A stretch of 64,000 bases of DNA from positions 2,046,001-2,110,000 of the forward strand of contig NZ_JADEXS020000001.1 of the NCBI RefSeq assembly GCF_015207005.2, in the 5' to 3' direction. This DNA comes from Desmonostoc muscorum LEGE 12446. GTDB taxonomy: Bacteria > Cyanobacteriota > Cyanobacteriia > Cyanobacteriales > Nostocaceae. Each line of letters starts with the position of its first letter. The stretch's first letter is position 1. The position numbers and the translations under genes are program-made. The notes beneath the pieces are model-generated. The model was not told where the DNA came from and made no database searches. It saw nothing but the letters and a program-made list of their open reading frames with translations. Shown here in pieces: positions 8,185 to 16,644 of this stretch.

Positions 8185-9048
8185 ATGTTTCAAGTCGGGA
8201 TTCAAACCCCACCGATAACCGCACAGCAAACTTTAGGATATATGAAAACAGGCTTAAAACGTATTGAAGCAACTCTACACGATCTGAAGACTCGCGGCAG
8301 TGCTTCTGCTGGCGAAGCAGGAGATTCAACCAAACGGCCTTTCTCCTTTAGAATCAGCGTCACAGCTAACGAATCTACAGGAAGTACACAGACTTCATCT
8401 TCTGGGGATGGTGAAGCAAAGACACAAGAACAAACAGTTGGTCTTGGCGTCGATACTGAACAAAATTTATTTCCCCATCATGACTCTGTGCAAACCTTTC
8501 AAGCAGAAGATAATGGTAGCAAAACACCCAGCCTACCCAAGTTCAAAACTCCTAGCATCAGTAGCCATCGCCACGGAGCAAATCCGGGCTTGGCGATGAA
8601 TCTACTGCAAGAAATTCAGGAAAGTGTCGCTGGTTGGCAAACAGAACTACAAAATATTTTGCAGGAAATTCAGGATATTTACTTAGAAGGTCCAATTGTC
8701 AATGGCTGGTTAGAATGCAATCCCACCGAACCAGAACCAGGAGGAACTGCAACACTCCGCCATGCAGAAATTGACCGCCTCATGAACTATGTGGAAGAAA
8801 TTTGTGCCAATGGTGGGAAAGTATCCTACCAATCGTCTGCTACTAGCTATCGCCTCTGCGGTGTGGACGATTCTGGTAAAGTTTGGTCGCGCCCATGTCC
8901 AGCAGATCAGGTTCCTACTGTTAGCATAGCGATCGCCCGTTACCAAAAGTTACGTCAGCTGTTGGGGCGTAAGCAAACTTTAGAAACCCGTCTGGCTCAA
9001 CTTGCTCAAAGTCTTGTAGTTTTACATAGTCATATTCAACAAACGTGA
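8185..9048 (+). CDS. Conserved hypothetical cyanobacterial protein
   Basis: The product is about 287 residues and not recognised. The N-terminal third is low complexity and rich in Ser, Thr, Gly and charged residues. The C-terminal half is well ordered: a helical stretch LLQEIQESVAGWQTELQNIL, a Trp/Cys-containing segment LECNPTEPEP, a glycine-rich strand region NGGKVSYQSSATSYRLCGVD, then a coiled-coil-like end. Three ATG or TTG starts are possible (TTG 8161, ATG 8185, ATG 8242). The last has AGGA just upstream and begins MKTGLKRIEATLHDL, so the true protein may be shorter. It precedes the glycosyltransferase pair by 180 bases on the same strand, but a link is not evident. Confidence 0.55.
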   Translation: MFQVGIQTPPITAQQTLGYMKTGLKRIEATLHDLKTRGSASAGEAGDSTKRPFSFRISVTANESTGSTQTSSSGDGEAKTQEQTVGLGVDTEQNLFPHHDSVQTFQAEDNGSKTPSLPKFKTPSISSHRHGANPGLAMNLLQEIQESVAGWQTELQNILQEIQDIYLEGPIVNGWLECNPTEPEPGGTATLRHAEIDRLMNYVEEICANGGKVSYQSSATSYRLCGVDDSGKVWSRPCPADQVPTVSIAIARYQKLRQLLGRKQTLETRLAQLAQSLVVLHSHIQQT

Positions 9049-9229
9049 AGTTTTAAAGATTATTTCCGAAAAAACTCGGTTGGTGGGTGGATCAATTTTG
9101 GTTTAGATTAACGAAGAGTAAATGTGCATTAGATTTAAGATTTTAATCTAAAATCCCAAATCTGTCTTAGAAAGTTCTGATCTAAGGAAGCCTGAGCTCA
9201 GACTTTCCGCAAAATCCCAAATTAAATCT

Positions 9230-10162
9230 ATGCCAGATATCCAAATCTCTGCCATTATCTGTACCCACAATCGAGATACCTACTTAGGGGCTGCAATTGA
9301 TAGTCTTTTAGCGCAGGATTTTGCTGCTAATTTTGAAGTTGTAGTAGTTGATAATGGGTCTAGCGATCGCACCCGTGAAGTAGTAGAACAAAGGGCTGAC
9401 AATCCTCGCCTGAAGTATGTCTTTGAACCCACCATCGGTTTATCTGTTGCCCGCAACACCGGGGCAAAAGTGGCTAGTGGTGATATTCTGGCTTATCTAG
9501 ATGACGATGCCGTTGCGAGCCAGGGCTGGCTACAAGTTTTATATTTTGCCTATTACAATAACTCTAAACTAGCGATCGCAGGCGGCAAAGTCACTCTCAT
9601 CTGGCCCGAAGGAATCCAACAACCAAGGTGGCTATCCTCAGGACTAACTGAAAATCTGGGTGCATACGACTTGGGCGATGATATCGTTTACATTCAGCAA
9701 CCTGGCTCAACACCGAGAGGCTTAAATTACTCCATCCGTCGCAGTTTCTTAGAAGAAATTGGAGGTTTCGATCGTCATCTTGGTCGAGTGGGGAAAAATT
9801 TATTATCTAACGAAGAACTACAAATGACCGAATTTGCCCTACAACGTGGTTGGCAAGTCGCTTATCTTCCCGAAGCACTAGTCGCTCACAATGTTGCTCC
9901 AGAACGCCTGCAACGCTCTTGGTTTTTAAACCGAGGCTGGTGGCAAGGTATCAGCGAGTGCTATCGAGAACAACTCGCTGGCAAAGCTGGTATCGCTCAA
10001 TTGCAGCGAGGTAGCGAACGATTTGTGCGCGGCTTGTACAAATCATTGCAATATTTTTGGGACCCAGCAGAACGGTTTGATAAATTTGTGTATGCTTATG
10101 GTCAAATTGGCTACTTAAATGCCGCTATTCAAGGCCTTTTATCCACATCAAATAAGAAGTAA
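9230..10162 (+). CDS. Glycosyltransferase family 2 (polysaccharide cluster, first gene)
   Basis: The 310-residue protein is a GT-A fold family 2 glycosyltransferase that should add a sugar from a nucleotide donor to a growing surface polysaccharide. It starts with the typical strand ISAIICTHNRDTYL. It then shows VVVDNGSSDRT near residue 42, LSVARNTGAKVASGDILAYLDDDA near 75-98 with the metal-binding DxD-like LDDD, and an acceptor-side segment GGFDRHLG...NEEL near 185-205. There is no membrane segment. The next gene starts 24 bases later, so the two are almost certainly cotranscribed. The cluster resembles hormogonium polysaccharide (hps) glycosyltransferase genes of Nostoc, possibly HpsN-like; that is an inference from memory of family order. 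Confidence 0.85.
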   Translation: MPDIQISAIICTHNRDTYLGAAIDSLLAQDFAANFEVVVVDNGSSDRTREVVEQRADNPRLKYVFEPTIGLSVARNTGAKVASGDILAYLDDDAVASQGWLQVLYFAYYNNSKLAIAGGKVTLIWPEGIQQPRWLSSGLTENLGAYDLGDDIVYIQQPGSTPRGLNYSIRRSFLEEIGGFDRHLGRVGKNLLSNEELQMTEFALQRGWQVAYLPEALVAHNVAPERLQRSWFLNRGWWQGISECYREQLAGKAGIAQLQRGSERFVRGLYKSLQYFWDPAERFDKFVYAYGQIGYLNAAIQGLLSTSNKK

Positions 10163-10185
10163 CGAATATCATAAATTATACTCAT

Positions 10186-11142
10186 ATGTCATCTAAAATA
10201 CCAGTTTCCGTATTAATTCCAGCAAAAAACGAACAAGTCAACTTGCCAGCTTGTCTCACTAGTCTCAGCAGAGCAGATGAAATATTTGTAGTCGATTCTC
10301 AAAGTACAGATAATAGTGTTGAAATTGCTAAAAGTTATGGTGCAAATGTCGTCCAATTTAAATTCAATGGACACTGGCCTAAAAAGAAAAATTGGTCTTT
10401 AGATAATCTACCTTTTCGCAACGAATGGGTGCTAATCGTAGATTGCGATGAACGCATCACTCCCGAACTTTGGCAAGAAATTGAGCAAGCAATTCATGAC
10501 CAGGAATATACTGGTTATTACCTCAATCGCCGGGTATTTTTCTTAGGAAAATGGATTCGCTATGGTGGTAAATATCCCGATTGGAATCTGCGTTTATTTA
10601 AGCATCAAAAAGGGCGCTACGAAAACCTACATACAGAAGATATTCCCAACACTGGTGACAACGAAGTTCACGAACATGTAATTTTGCAGGGAAAAGTTGG
10701 GTATCTCAAAAATGATATGCTCCACGAAGACTTCCGCGACCTTTATCATTGGTTAGAACGGCACAACCGCTATTCAAACTGGGAAGCCCGGGTTTATTTT
10801 AATATTCTCACAGGTCAAGATGATAGCGGCACCATTGGGGCAAATTTATTTGGTGATGCAGTGCAACGCAAGCGCTTTTTGAAAAAAGTATGGGTACATT
10901 TGCCATTTAAACCCATTTTGCGATTTGTGTTATTTTATATCATCCAACGCGGTTTTTTGGATGGCAAAGCCGGATATATATATGCACGTTTGTTGAGTCA
11001 ATATGAATATCAAATTGGCGTTAAACTTTACGAATTACGGAGCTGTGGTGGTCATCTAAATACTGCAAGTACACCAAAGCAGGAAGTTCTTGAGCAGGGG
11101 AGCAGAGGGGTAGAGGGAAAGCTATTGACCATTGACTCCTAA
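10186..11142 (+). CDS. Glycosyltransferase family 2 (polysaccharide cluster, second gene)
   Basis: The 318-residue protein is a second GT-A glycosyltransferase, of the WaaE/KdtX-like branch. It begins VSVLIPAKNEQVNLPACL, with VVDSQSTDNS near residue 36. The metal site is LIVDCDERITPEL near 86. The branch-typical region YYLNRRVFFLGKWIRYGGKYP with NLRLFKHQKGRYE follows near 110-145. A hydrophobic stretch FKPILRFVLFYIIQ near 245 may associate with the membrane. The last 30 residues run into a GGGGAGCAGAGGGG repeat and look less conserved. It lies 24 bases after the first glycosyltransferase. An assignment to the hps group (HpsO-like) is plausible but unproved. Confidence 0.85.
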   Translation: MSSKIPVSVLIPAKNEQVNLPACLTSLSRADEIFVVDSQSTDNSVEIAKSYGANVVQFKFNGHWPKKKNWSLDNLPFRNEWVLIVDCDERITPELWQEIEQAIHDQEYTGYYLNRRVFFLGKWIRYGGKYPDWNLRLFKHQKGRYENLHTEDIPNTGDNEVHEHVILQGKVGYLKNDMLHEDFRDLYHWLERHNRYSNWEARVYFNILTGQDDSGTIGANLFGDAVQRKRFLKKVWVHLPFKPILRFVLFYIIQRGFLDGKAGYIYARLLSQYEYQIGVKLYELRSCGGHLNTASTPKQEVLEQGSRGVEGKLLTIDS

Positions 11143-11238
11143 TTCTGGCAATTTTAGATTTTGAATTTTGAATTTTGGATTGAAGGAAAAATTGAAAATC
11201 TAAAATCTTAAAATCTAAAATCTAAAATCTAAAATTGA
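11143..11238. repeat. AAATCTA heptamer repeats between polysaccharide genes
   Basis: The 96 bases between the second glycosyltransferase and the acetyltransferase consist largely of TTTTGAA and AAATCTA heptamers, the latter tandem at about 11192-11235. The first codons of the acetyltransferase follow directly, so the repeat sits in its translation-initiation region and no clear ribosome-binding site remains. Confidence 0.6.
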
Positions 11239-11820
11239 ATGACTAATGACAAACCTTTCGTAGATTTACGCAAATATGACCAATCTTGGTTCCATCGCGG
11301 GCGTCCAGGTTGGTACATTTTATTATGGTGGTTTGTACAAGCGATCGCCTTTCCCCTGACTCCTCAACCGTTAAATATTCTACGTTGTACTCTACTACGA
11401 TTATTTGGCGCTCGTATCGGCAAAGGCGTATTAATTCGACCCACCGCCCGTTTTACTTATCCTTGGAAAGTTACCATAGGCAACTACAGTTGGATTGGAG
11501 ATAACGTAGTTTTATACAGCCTCGATCAAATTAACATCGGTGAACATTGCGTAATTTCCCAGAAAAGTTACCTATGTACTGGTAGTCATGATATCCAAGA
11601 CCCTACCTTTGGCTTGAAAACTGCGAGTATCACCATTGAGAATGGCGCATGGGTGGCGACAGATTGTTTCATTGGACCGGGAGTCAAAATTGGGGCTAAT
11701 GCCGTTATTGGCGCTCGTAGTAGTGTTTTTAGTAGTATGCCCTCTGGGCAAGTTTGTTGGGGAAGCCCTTGTCGTCCCAATAAAATCCGGATAAAACTCG
11801 ATCCTGTCACAACTCCGTGA
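11239..11820 (+). CDS. WcaF-like hexapeptide O-acetyltransferase
   Basis: The 193-residue protein is a left-handed beta-helix acetyltransferase of the colanic-acid WcaF type. It should O-acetylate a polysaccharide sugar from acetyl-CoA. The N-terminus has the WcaF-type FVDLRKYDQSWFHRGRPGW, followed by a hydrophobic segment WYILLWWFVQAIAF. Hexapeptide repeats such as ARIGKGV, VTIGNYSWIGDNV and GVKIGANAVIGARSSV run from about residue 55 to 180. The catalytic His region is CTGSHDIQDP near 115. It is the third gene of the polysaccharide group and resembles the acetyltransferase called HpsU in hormogonium polysaccharide annotation. I hold that name as likely but not certain. Confidence 0.85.
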   Translation: MTNDKPFVDLRKYDQSWFHRGRPGWYILLWWFVQAIAFPLTPQPLNILRCTLLRLFGARIGKGVLIRPTARFTYPWKVTIGNYSWIGDNVVLYSLDQINIGEHCVISQKSYLCTGSHDIQDPTFGLKTASITIENGAWVATDCFIGPGVKIGANAVIGARSSVFSSMPSGQVCWGSPCRPNKIRIKLDPVTTP

Positions 11821-11838
11821 TTTATTTAAATAGACATT

Positions 11839-11870
11839 GTAGGGTAGCACAGCTAGTTGTGCTACCCTAC
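11839..11870. repeat. Palindrome of the GTAGGGTAGCAC family
   Basis: A 32-bp inverted repeat with arms GTAGGGTAGCACA and its complement flanks a few central bases. It lies 19 bases downstream of the acetyltransferase stop and could act as a transcription stop, although no T-run follows. The same core recurs at 40033-40057 and 47958-47985. Confidence 0.7.
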
Positions 11871-11927
11871 AGGTTAAAGTAAGACACTCGATAAATCGCC
11901 GTCTGTACGAAAGATTGATTATTGTAG

Positions 11928-11973
11928 AGACGGCGATTTATCGCGTCTGGGGACGGCGATTTATCGCGTCTGG
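11928..11973. repeat. Tandem pair of 23-bp GCGATTTATCGC repeats
   Basis: Two adjacent copies of a 23-bp unit containing the palindrome-like GACGGCGATTTATCGCGTC occur here. An inverted partner GATAAATCGCCGTC lies just upstream at about 11889-11903. A related palindrome is present at about 46259-46280. These are dispersed cyanobacterial repeats without coding content. Confidence 0.65.
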
Positions 11974-12311
11974 GAATTTATTTAAATTTTAATCCCTAGT
12001 TTGGATTGAATATTAATCGCAAATATTTTATTTATTCTGACAGTGTTATAGCCAGGAAAATTGACAAATAAATTTAGATATATATTTGGAGTGCTGGCTT
12101 ACACACTTCGTTAAACATTCGTCAAATTGCTAATCATCAAACTCAAAAGATTTTTATTAAGCAGTTATAGGTAAAATCGGCGAGCTAAAATTGCAAGTAG
12201 TGTGATCTGACCCAGACATCGCCTACTATTGAATTCTAAACTTGCAGTTCTTTAACTTAGAGAGTATGTACTTTTTATACACATAAAGTTAATAAAGTAC
12301 AGCAACTGTGT

Positions 12312-12416
12312 TAGTACTTACGCGCTCAGATCCCCCAACCCCCTTAAAAAATGGGGCTTTGTAAGTTCCATCCTTTTTAAGCACAGTAAGATCTAGGCTT
12401 CAGTGCGTAAGTCCTA
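12312..12416. mobile_element. MITE-like element with TACTTACGC termini, 105 bp
   Basis: The element starts TAGTACTTACGCGCT and ends AGTGCGTAAGTCCTA, a 15-bp terminal inverted repeat with two mismatches. The interior contains a C-rich run and its G-rich partner, so it can fold further. Fragments with the same terminus (GGACTTACGCA) recur three times at about 15748-16005. No protein is encoded. Confidence 0.6.
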
Positions 12417-12648
12417 TATGTTTCAAAACTAGGCATAAAACCTGTTTTAATTACCAATTATGACTTGGAGAATTCCCTTTTAACTAATGGATGTATTTTA
12501 TACAAAGTCTGCTTGAAATATGTAGGCATTTTCTGGAGAGAGTTTACTTTTAATTAAATCTTTTAACTTTCAAGTACACAATTCGTGCATATCTCAAAAA
12601 TTTGGCAGAAGATGTGATATCCAAAATTAGCAATAATCATAAGTAACT

Positions 12649-15045
12649 ATGAATTTTAATAAAAATGAAAATAATGTCATTTTAATAGTGGATGATATTC
12701 CTACTAATTTAAAAATATTGTGCGACTTGTTAGAAAATTCTGGCTTTAAAGTTTTAGTAGCTGAAGATGGAGAAAGTACAGTAAAAATCGCAGAATATGC
12801 TTTACCTGACTTGATTTTATTGGATGTAATATTGCCAGGAATCGACGGTTTTGAAACTTGTCGAATTTTGAAAAACAATCCAGCTACTCAAGATATTCCC
12901 GTAATATTCATCAGTGCCCTTACTGATAAGATAGATAAAGTCAAAGGTTTGAATATTGGTGCAGTAGATTACATCACAAAACCCCTAGAAAATCAAGAGG
13001 TATTAGCTAGGGTAAATATCCATTTAAGCTTACGAAACCTGACAAAAAAACTCACAGAACAAAATGACCGTTTGGAGGTGGAAATCTTTGAGCGCCAGCG
13101 AGTGGAGGAGAAACTGCGATGTCATTCAGCAGCATTAGGCGAATGGAATAATCGTTATCAGGCACTAATTCAGGCAAGTGGTCAGATTCTCTACGATTGG
13201 AACTTGGATACAAACGATATCAAATATGGTGGAAATGTAGAGGGAATATTAGGTTATTCCATGTCTGAGATTTCGGGAGGTTTAAACCGTTGGTTAGAGT
13301 TAGTTCATCCTGAAGATAGAAACGTATTTAATGAAGAGATTGACCGCGTTTTATCTACAAAAGATCGATTCCACCTAGAATTTCGCGTATGTCGCAAAGA
13401 TAGCACTTACATCACAATTGAGGACAACGGATATATCTTTTTAGACTCTACAGGCAAAGTTACTCGGATGGCAGGCTTTGTCATTGATATTAGTGAACAG
13501 CAAGTCGCGCTGCGGGAACGGAAGCACGCAGAACAAAAAATTCGTGAGCAAGCTGCTTTACTTGACATCACTACAGATGCGATTCTCGTTCAAGATTTGG
13601 GTAACCAAATTCAATTTTGGAATAAAGGAGCTGAACATTTCTACGGTTGGATGGCAGAAGAAGCTTTGGGTAAGAATGCTAATCAGCTTTTATATCGTAA
13701 ACAAAGCTTTTGCCAACTGAAAAATATTCAGAAAACTTTAGCTGACAGTGGTTCGTGGGAAGGTGAGCTACATCAAGTCACAAAACAAGGCCAAGAGATG
13801 ATAGTTGCTAGCCGCTGGACACTTGTAAATGATGAAGAAGGGCAAGCTAAATCTATTCTCATTGTCAACTCTGACATTACAGAAAAAAAACAACTCGAAG
13901 CCCAATTTCTCCGCGCTCAGCGGATGGAAAGTCTGGGCACATTAGCAAGTGGTATCGCCCATGACCTCAACAATGCACTGACACCCATCATGATGACAAT
14001 GCAACTTATAGAAGCAAAACTTCCGGATGAAAAAAGTCATCAATGGCTGGGAATTATGGAAACAAATGTCAAGCGTGCAGCAGATTTAGTTAAACAAGTG
14101 CTGTGGTTTTCACGCGGTTCTGTAGGTAATTTTAAAACATTACAGGTGCGGAATTTAATTTCGGAAATAGAAAATATTGTTAAACAAACATTTTCCAGAG
14201 CTATTGAAATTCGCATTGATATTCCTACACAAAACTTGTGGAATATCTTTGGTGATGCTACTCAGCTGCACCAAGTTTTGATGAACCTGTGTATTAATGC
14301 CCGTGATGCTATGCCTGATGGGGGTATTCTGGGGATTTCTGCAAAGAATTTTTGGGTTGATAGCCACTATGCTCGGATGAATATTGATGCTAAGGTGGGT
14401 TCTTATGTGATGATTACCGTCTCTGATACAGGTACAGGAATACCCAGAGAAATAGTAGATAGAATTTTTGAACCATTTTTCACGACCAAAGAAGTGGGTA
14501 AAGGCACAGGGCTTGGTCTTTCAACAGTGCTTGGGATCATCAAAAGCCACAGCGGTTTCGTAAATGTAGTTACTGAAGTCAGCAAAGGCACAGAATTTCA
14601 AGTTTGCTTACCCGTCACTCAAACAATCGAAACAGATAGTAAATTATCTCGAGAAAGTGAATTACCTCCAGGGCATGGAGAATTGATTTTGGTTGTTGAT
14701 GATGAAGATTCAATTCGAGAAATTACTAAAACCTGGTTGGAACAAAATGGCTATAAAGTTATAGTGGCTAATGATGGTATTGATGCGATCGCACTTTACA
14801 CAAAACATCAACAAGATATTAGTGTGCTGTTGATTGATATGATGATGCCATGCATGGATGGACCAACAACTGTCAATGTCTTGAAAAAAATTAATCCAGA
14901 CATCAAAATTATTGGTGTTAGTGGCCTAGCCTCCAACCATGAAATGATTAAAACCCTTGGTAAAAGCGTCAAAACCTTTTTATCCAAGCCCTACACTTCA
15001 TATGACTTGTTAAGAAATTTACAGATGGTGCTTAATACAAAGTAG
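12649..15045 (+). CDS. Hybrid sensor histidine kinase/response regulator (REC-PAS-PAS-HisKA-HATPase-REC)
   Basis: This 798-residue soluble two-component protein has six parts. An N-terminal receiver domain spans about 10-125, with phospho-acceptor Asp59 in LILLDVILPG and Lys in DYITKP. A short coiled coil follows, then two PAS domains at about 165-285 and 300-415. The dimerisation domain has phospho-His438 in LASGIAHDLNNAL. The ATPase domain carries NARDAMPDGG, DTGTGIP and GTGLGLSTV. A C-terminal receiver has Asp730 in LLIDMMMPCMDG. There is no membrane segment, so the signal is probably cytoplasmic or comes from a partner kinase acting on the first receiver. No response regulator gene is adjacent. 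The sensed signal cannot be inferred. Confidence 0.92.
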   Translation: MNFNKNENNVILIVDDIPTNLKILCDLLENSGFKVLVAEDGESTVKIAEYALPDLILLDVILPGIDGFETCRILKNNPATQDIPVIFISALTDKIDKVKGLNIGAVDYITKPLENQEVLARVNIHLSLRNLTKKLTEQNDRLEVEIFERQRVEEKLRCHSAALGEWNNRYQALIQASGQILYDWNLDTNDIKYGGNVEGILGYSMSEISGGLNRWLELVHPEDRNVFNEEIDRVLSTKDRFHLEFRVCRKDSTYITIEDNGYIFLDSTGKVTRMAGFVIDISEQQVALRERKHAEQKIREQAALLDITTDAILVQDLGNQIQFWNKGAEHFYGWMAEEALGKNANQLLYRKQSFCQLKNIQKTLADSGSWEGELHQVTKQGQEMIVASRWTLVNDEEGQAKSILIVNSDITEKKQLEAQFLRAQRMESLGTLASGIAHDLNNALTPIMMTMQLIEAKLPDEKSHQWLGIMETNVKRAADLVKQVLWFSRGSVGNFKTLQVRNLISEIENIVKQTFSRAIEIRIDIPTQNLWNIFGDATQLHQVLMNLCINARDAMPDGGILGISAKNFWVDSHYARMNIDAKVGSYVMITVSDTGTGIPREIVDRIFEPFFTTKEVGKGTGLGLSTVLGIIKSHSGFVNVVTEVSKGTEFQVCLPVTQTIETDSKLSRESELPPGHGELILVVDDEDSIREITKTWLEQNGYKVIVANDGIDAIALYTKHQQDISVLLIDMMMPCMDGPTTVNVLKKINPDIKIIGVSGLASNHEMIKTLGKSVKTFLSKPYTSYDLLRNLQMVLNTK

Positions 15046-15049
15046 ATTG

Positions 15050-15175
15050 GGCATTGGGCATTGGGCATAAGTCAATAATCAATAGTTCTTCTTCCCCTGC
15101 TCCCCCTGCTCCCCCTGCTCCCCCTGCCCCATGCCCCATGCCCCATGCCCCATACCCCATCTCCCTCATCCCCCA
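15050..15175. repeat. Short tandem repeats downstream of histidine kinase
   Basis: The region contains TTGGGCA heptamers, then CCCCCTGCT nonamers and CCCCATG heptamers in tandem. The TTGGGCA and CCCCATGC blocks are partly complementary and could form a hairpin. No gene is supported. Confidence 0.75.
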
Positions 15176-15220
15176 ATGAGTGGTAATATGTTCTCATGGC
15201 TGCTCTAATCCTTGCTATTG

Positions 15221-15709
15221 ATGAACAAATTATTGGATGAAACGCTGTCAATCAAAATTGCTCAACGCATAAACAGCAGAGCTAGCACCCCGTTTGATAA
15301 TGCTTACAAAGCAGCATTGTCTACCGAGGGAGCAAGATATGTTCAAGGATTTTTAACTTTTGCTGGAAAGCCATACAGACCAATTGAACACAGTTGGATT
15401 GAGGTAGGTGATACTTCCAGCAATGACTCTTTTATACGCATTATCGATCCCACATTACCGCACCTGAACAAAAATCCTCAAGAACTTTGGTACTTTGCTG
15501 CACAAAAGCTGACGGTGAAAAAACTGAAAGCCATTATTGAAGAATCAAAAGAAGATTATCCAGAAGACGATCCGTTACCTATTTATGGTGACCCACCTTA
15601 TGAATATTACGGTGATGTGATGTTAGGTGGTCAAGACTATTTAGCAGCATATCAAGCAGCGGCAGCTAAATGTAAAGAAATTAATGAACTTAACCCTGAG
15701 AGAAACTAA
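15221..15709 (+). CDS. Hypothetical protein, possible degenerate papain/transglutaminase-like fold
   Basis: The 162-residue protein begins MNKLLDETLSIKIAQRI; a TTG three codons upstream is also open. It has TPFDNAYKAAL near residue 23, then EGARYVQGFLTFAG, IEHSWIEVGD and IRIIDPTLPHL. This spacing resembles a broad family of small cysteine-hydrolase-like proteins with a C-x-x-NA, YVEG, HxW and D-P-T layout. Here the expected Cys position is Phe, while His and Asp are kept. I infer a non-catalytic or misassigned member. The C-terminus is acidic and rich in Tyr/Pro (YPEDDPLPIYGDPPYEYYGD). No partner gene is evident. Confidence 0.55.
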   Translation: MNKLLDETLSIKIAQRINSRASTPFDNAYKAALSTEGARYVQGFLTFAGKPYRPIEHSWIEVGDTSSNDSFIRIIDPTLPHLNKNPQELWYFAAQKLTVKKLKAIIEESKEDYPEDDPLPIYGDPPYEYYGDVMLGGQDYLAAYQAAAAKCKEINELNPERN

Positions 15710-15882
15710 TACAATTTTGAATTTTAGATTTTAGATTTTGGATTATAGGACTTACGCAATACTAAGCTAAACCACATCTAGTTTGCATAATTTGAAATTG
15801 TACATTTCTTGTGGGGTGGGCGTCTCGCCCGCCCAGTATATGCAAGTTAAATGTGGAACAGCTTACTCGGTTAAGAATATTT

Positions 15883-15957
15883 GTAGGTTGGGTTGAGGCA
15901 ATGCGTTACCCAACAAATCCCGCAAAATGTTGGGTTTCGTTCCTCAACCCAACCTAC
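15883..15957. repeat. 75-bp inverted repeat (GTAGGTTGGGTTGAGG arms)
   Basis: The 16-base arms GTAGGTTGGGTTGAGG and its exact complement enclose a 43-base loop that itself contains a shorter complementary pair (ACCCAACA and TGTTGGGT). This is a frequent cyanobacterial repeat architecture. It could form a stable RNA hairpin between the two convergent genes. Confidence 0.7.
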
Positions 15958-16044
15958 ATATTTTTATTTTTTCGGCAAAACTTACGCAGTATTGAGGACT
16001 TACGCATCGACAATAAAGATAAAATATGGGTCATTGTAAAAACC

Positions 16045-16090
16045 ACATCTGTCGTAGGGACAATTCATGAATTGCCCCTACGACAGATGT
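16045..16090. repeat. 46-bp palindrome
   Basis: A nearly perfect palindrome has outer arms ACATCTGTCGTAGGG and the complement, with AATTCATGAATT at the centre. It ends about 38 bases from the stop codon of the convergent SnoaL-like gene and could contribute to termination, but no T-run is present. Confidence 0.65.
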
Positions 16091-16128
16091 ATTTACCAAA
16101 TTCATAATTCTGAATTCTGAACTCTCTT

Positions 16129-16524
16129 TTAATATGATTTTCCATCACTACCAAAATATTCCCGATAGCCACAAATTTTGTCTCCACGCACATCAAAGGA
16201 AACTGCTACTCGATTTTTGTAAGGTTGTCCGAACAAAAGTCCTTCATCACGAAATTCAAAGACAGCGGTTGTTTCATTGCTGGTAACACGGTCTAGGCCA
16301 GTTAGCTTCAAACCACTGAAGGATTCAGAAACATACTCAAAAAATTCTCTTGCTCGGTCTTTTCCCACATTCAAACCGTGGAATTTTCCCATAGGAAACC
16401 AAAGGGTAAAATCTTCTGAGAGCATATCTAATAATGCTTCCCATTCACCTGTTGCTATACCGTGTGTCAGATTCTCAAATGCCTGGTGAGCAACTTTTAA
16501 AGTATTTTCTGAATTTTGTGTCAT
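16129..16524 (-). CDS. SnoaL-like/NTF2-fold protein
   Basis: The 131-residue protein belongs to the SnoaL/nuclear transport factor 2 cone-fold superfamily, whose members range from ketosteroid isomerases to small binding proteins. It shows the N-terminal helix pattern AHQAFENLTHGIATGEWEALLDMLSEDFTLWFP, followed by GLNVGKDRAREFFEYVS, and ends in strands with RVAVSFDVRGDKICGYREYFG, which is the characteristic order. No catalytic residues can be named. It is divergent from the bicupin gene, with a 120-base gap that probably holds both promoters. A metabolic link with that gene is possible because both types occur in small-molecule metabolism. Confidence 0.8.
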   Translation of the reverse strand: MTQNSENTLKVAHQAFENLTHGIATGEWEALLDMLSEDFTLWFPMGKFHGLNVGKDRAREFFEYVSESFSGLKLTGLDRVTSNETTAVFEFRDEGLLFGQPYKNRVAVSFDVRGDKICGYREYFGSDGKSY

Positions 16525-16644
16525 TGTAGTTCCCGTTTAATATCTAACTCTTATACAATTTTGGTTTTTATGTTTTAAAATTACTAGCAGTAGTTACCTT
16601 GAAATAGTTACATATATTGCATAATTTACACATAATTTAATGAA

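Larger units (their letters stand above)
11821..12648. other. Long repeat-rich intergenic region
   Basis: This 830-base gap holds no credible gene. It contains a palindrome (11839-11870), a tandem 23-bp repeat (11928-11973) and a MITE-like element (12312-12416). About 230 bases of AT-rich DNA then lead into the histidine kinase gene and presumably hold its promoter. Confidence 0.6.
15710..16128. other. Repeat-filled intergenic region
   Basis: The gap of about 420 bases between convergent genes holds only dispersed repeats: three GACTTACGCA-type ends, a GGGCGTCTCGCCC hairpin near 15825, the 75-bp inverted repeat at 15883-15957, and the palindrome at 16045-16090. No coding sequence was seen. 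Confidence 0.6.

Noticed and set aside
8200..8230. Segment resembling a tRNA T-arm (GGATTCAAACCCC)
   Set aside because: No matching acceptor, D-arm or anticodon stem around it. It lies at the start of a protein-coding frame.
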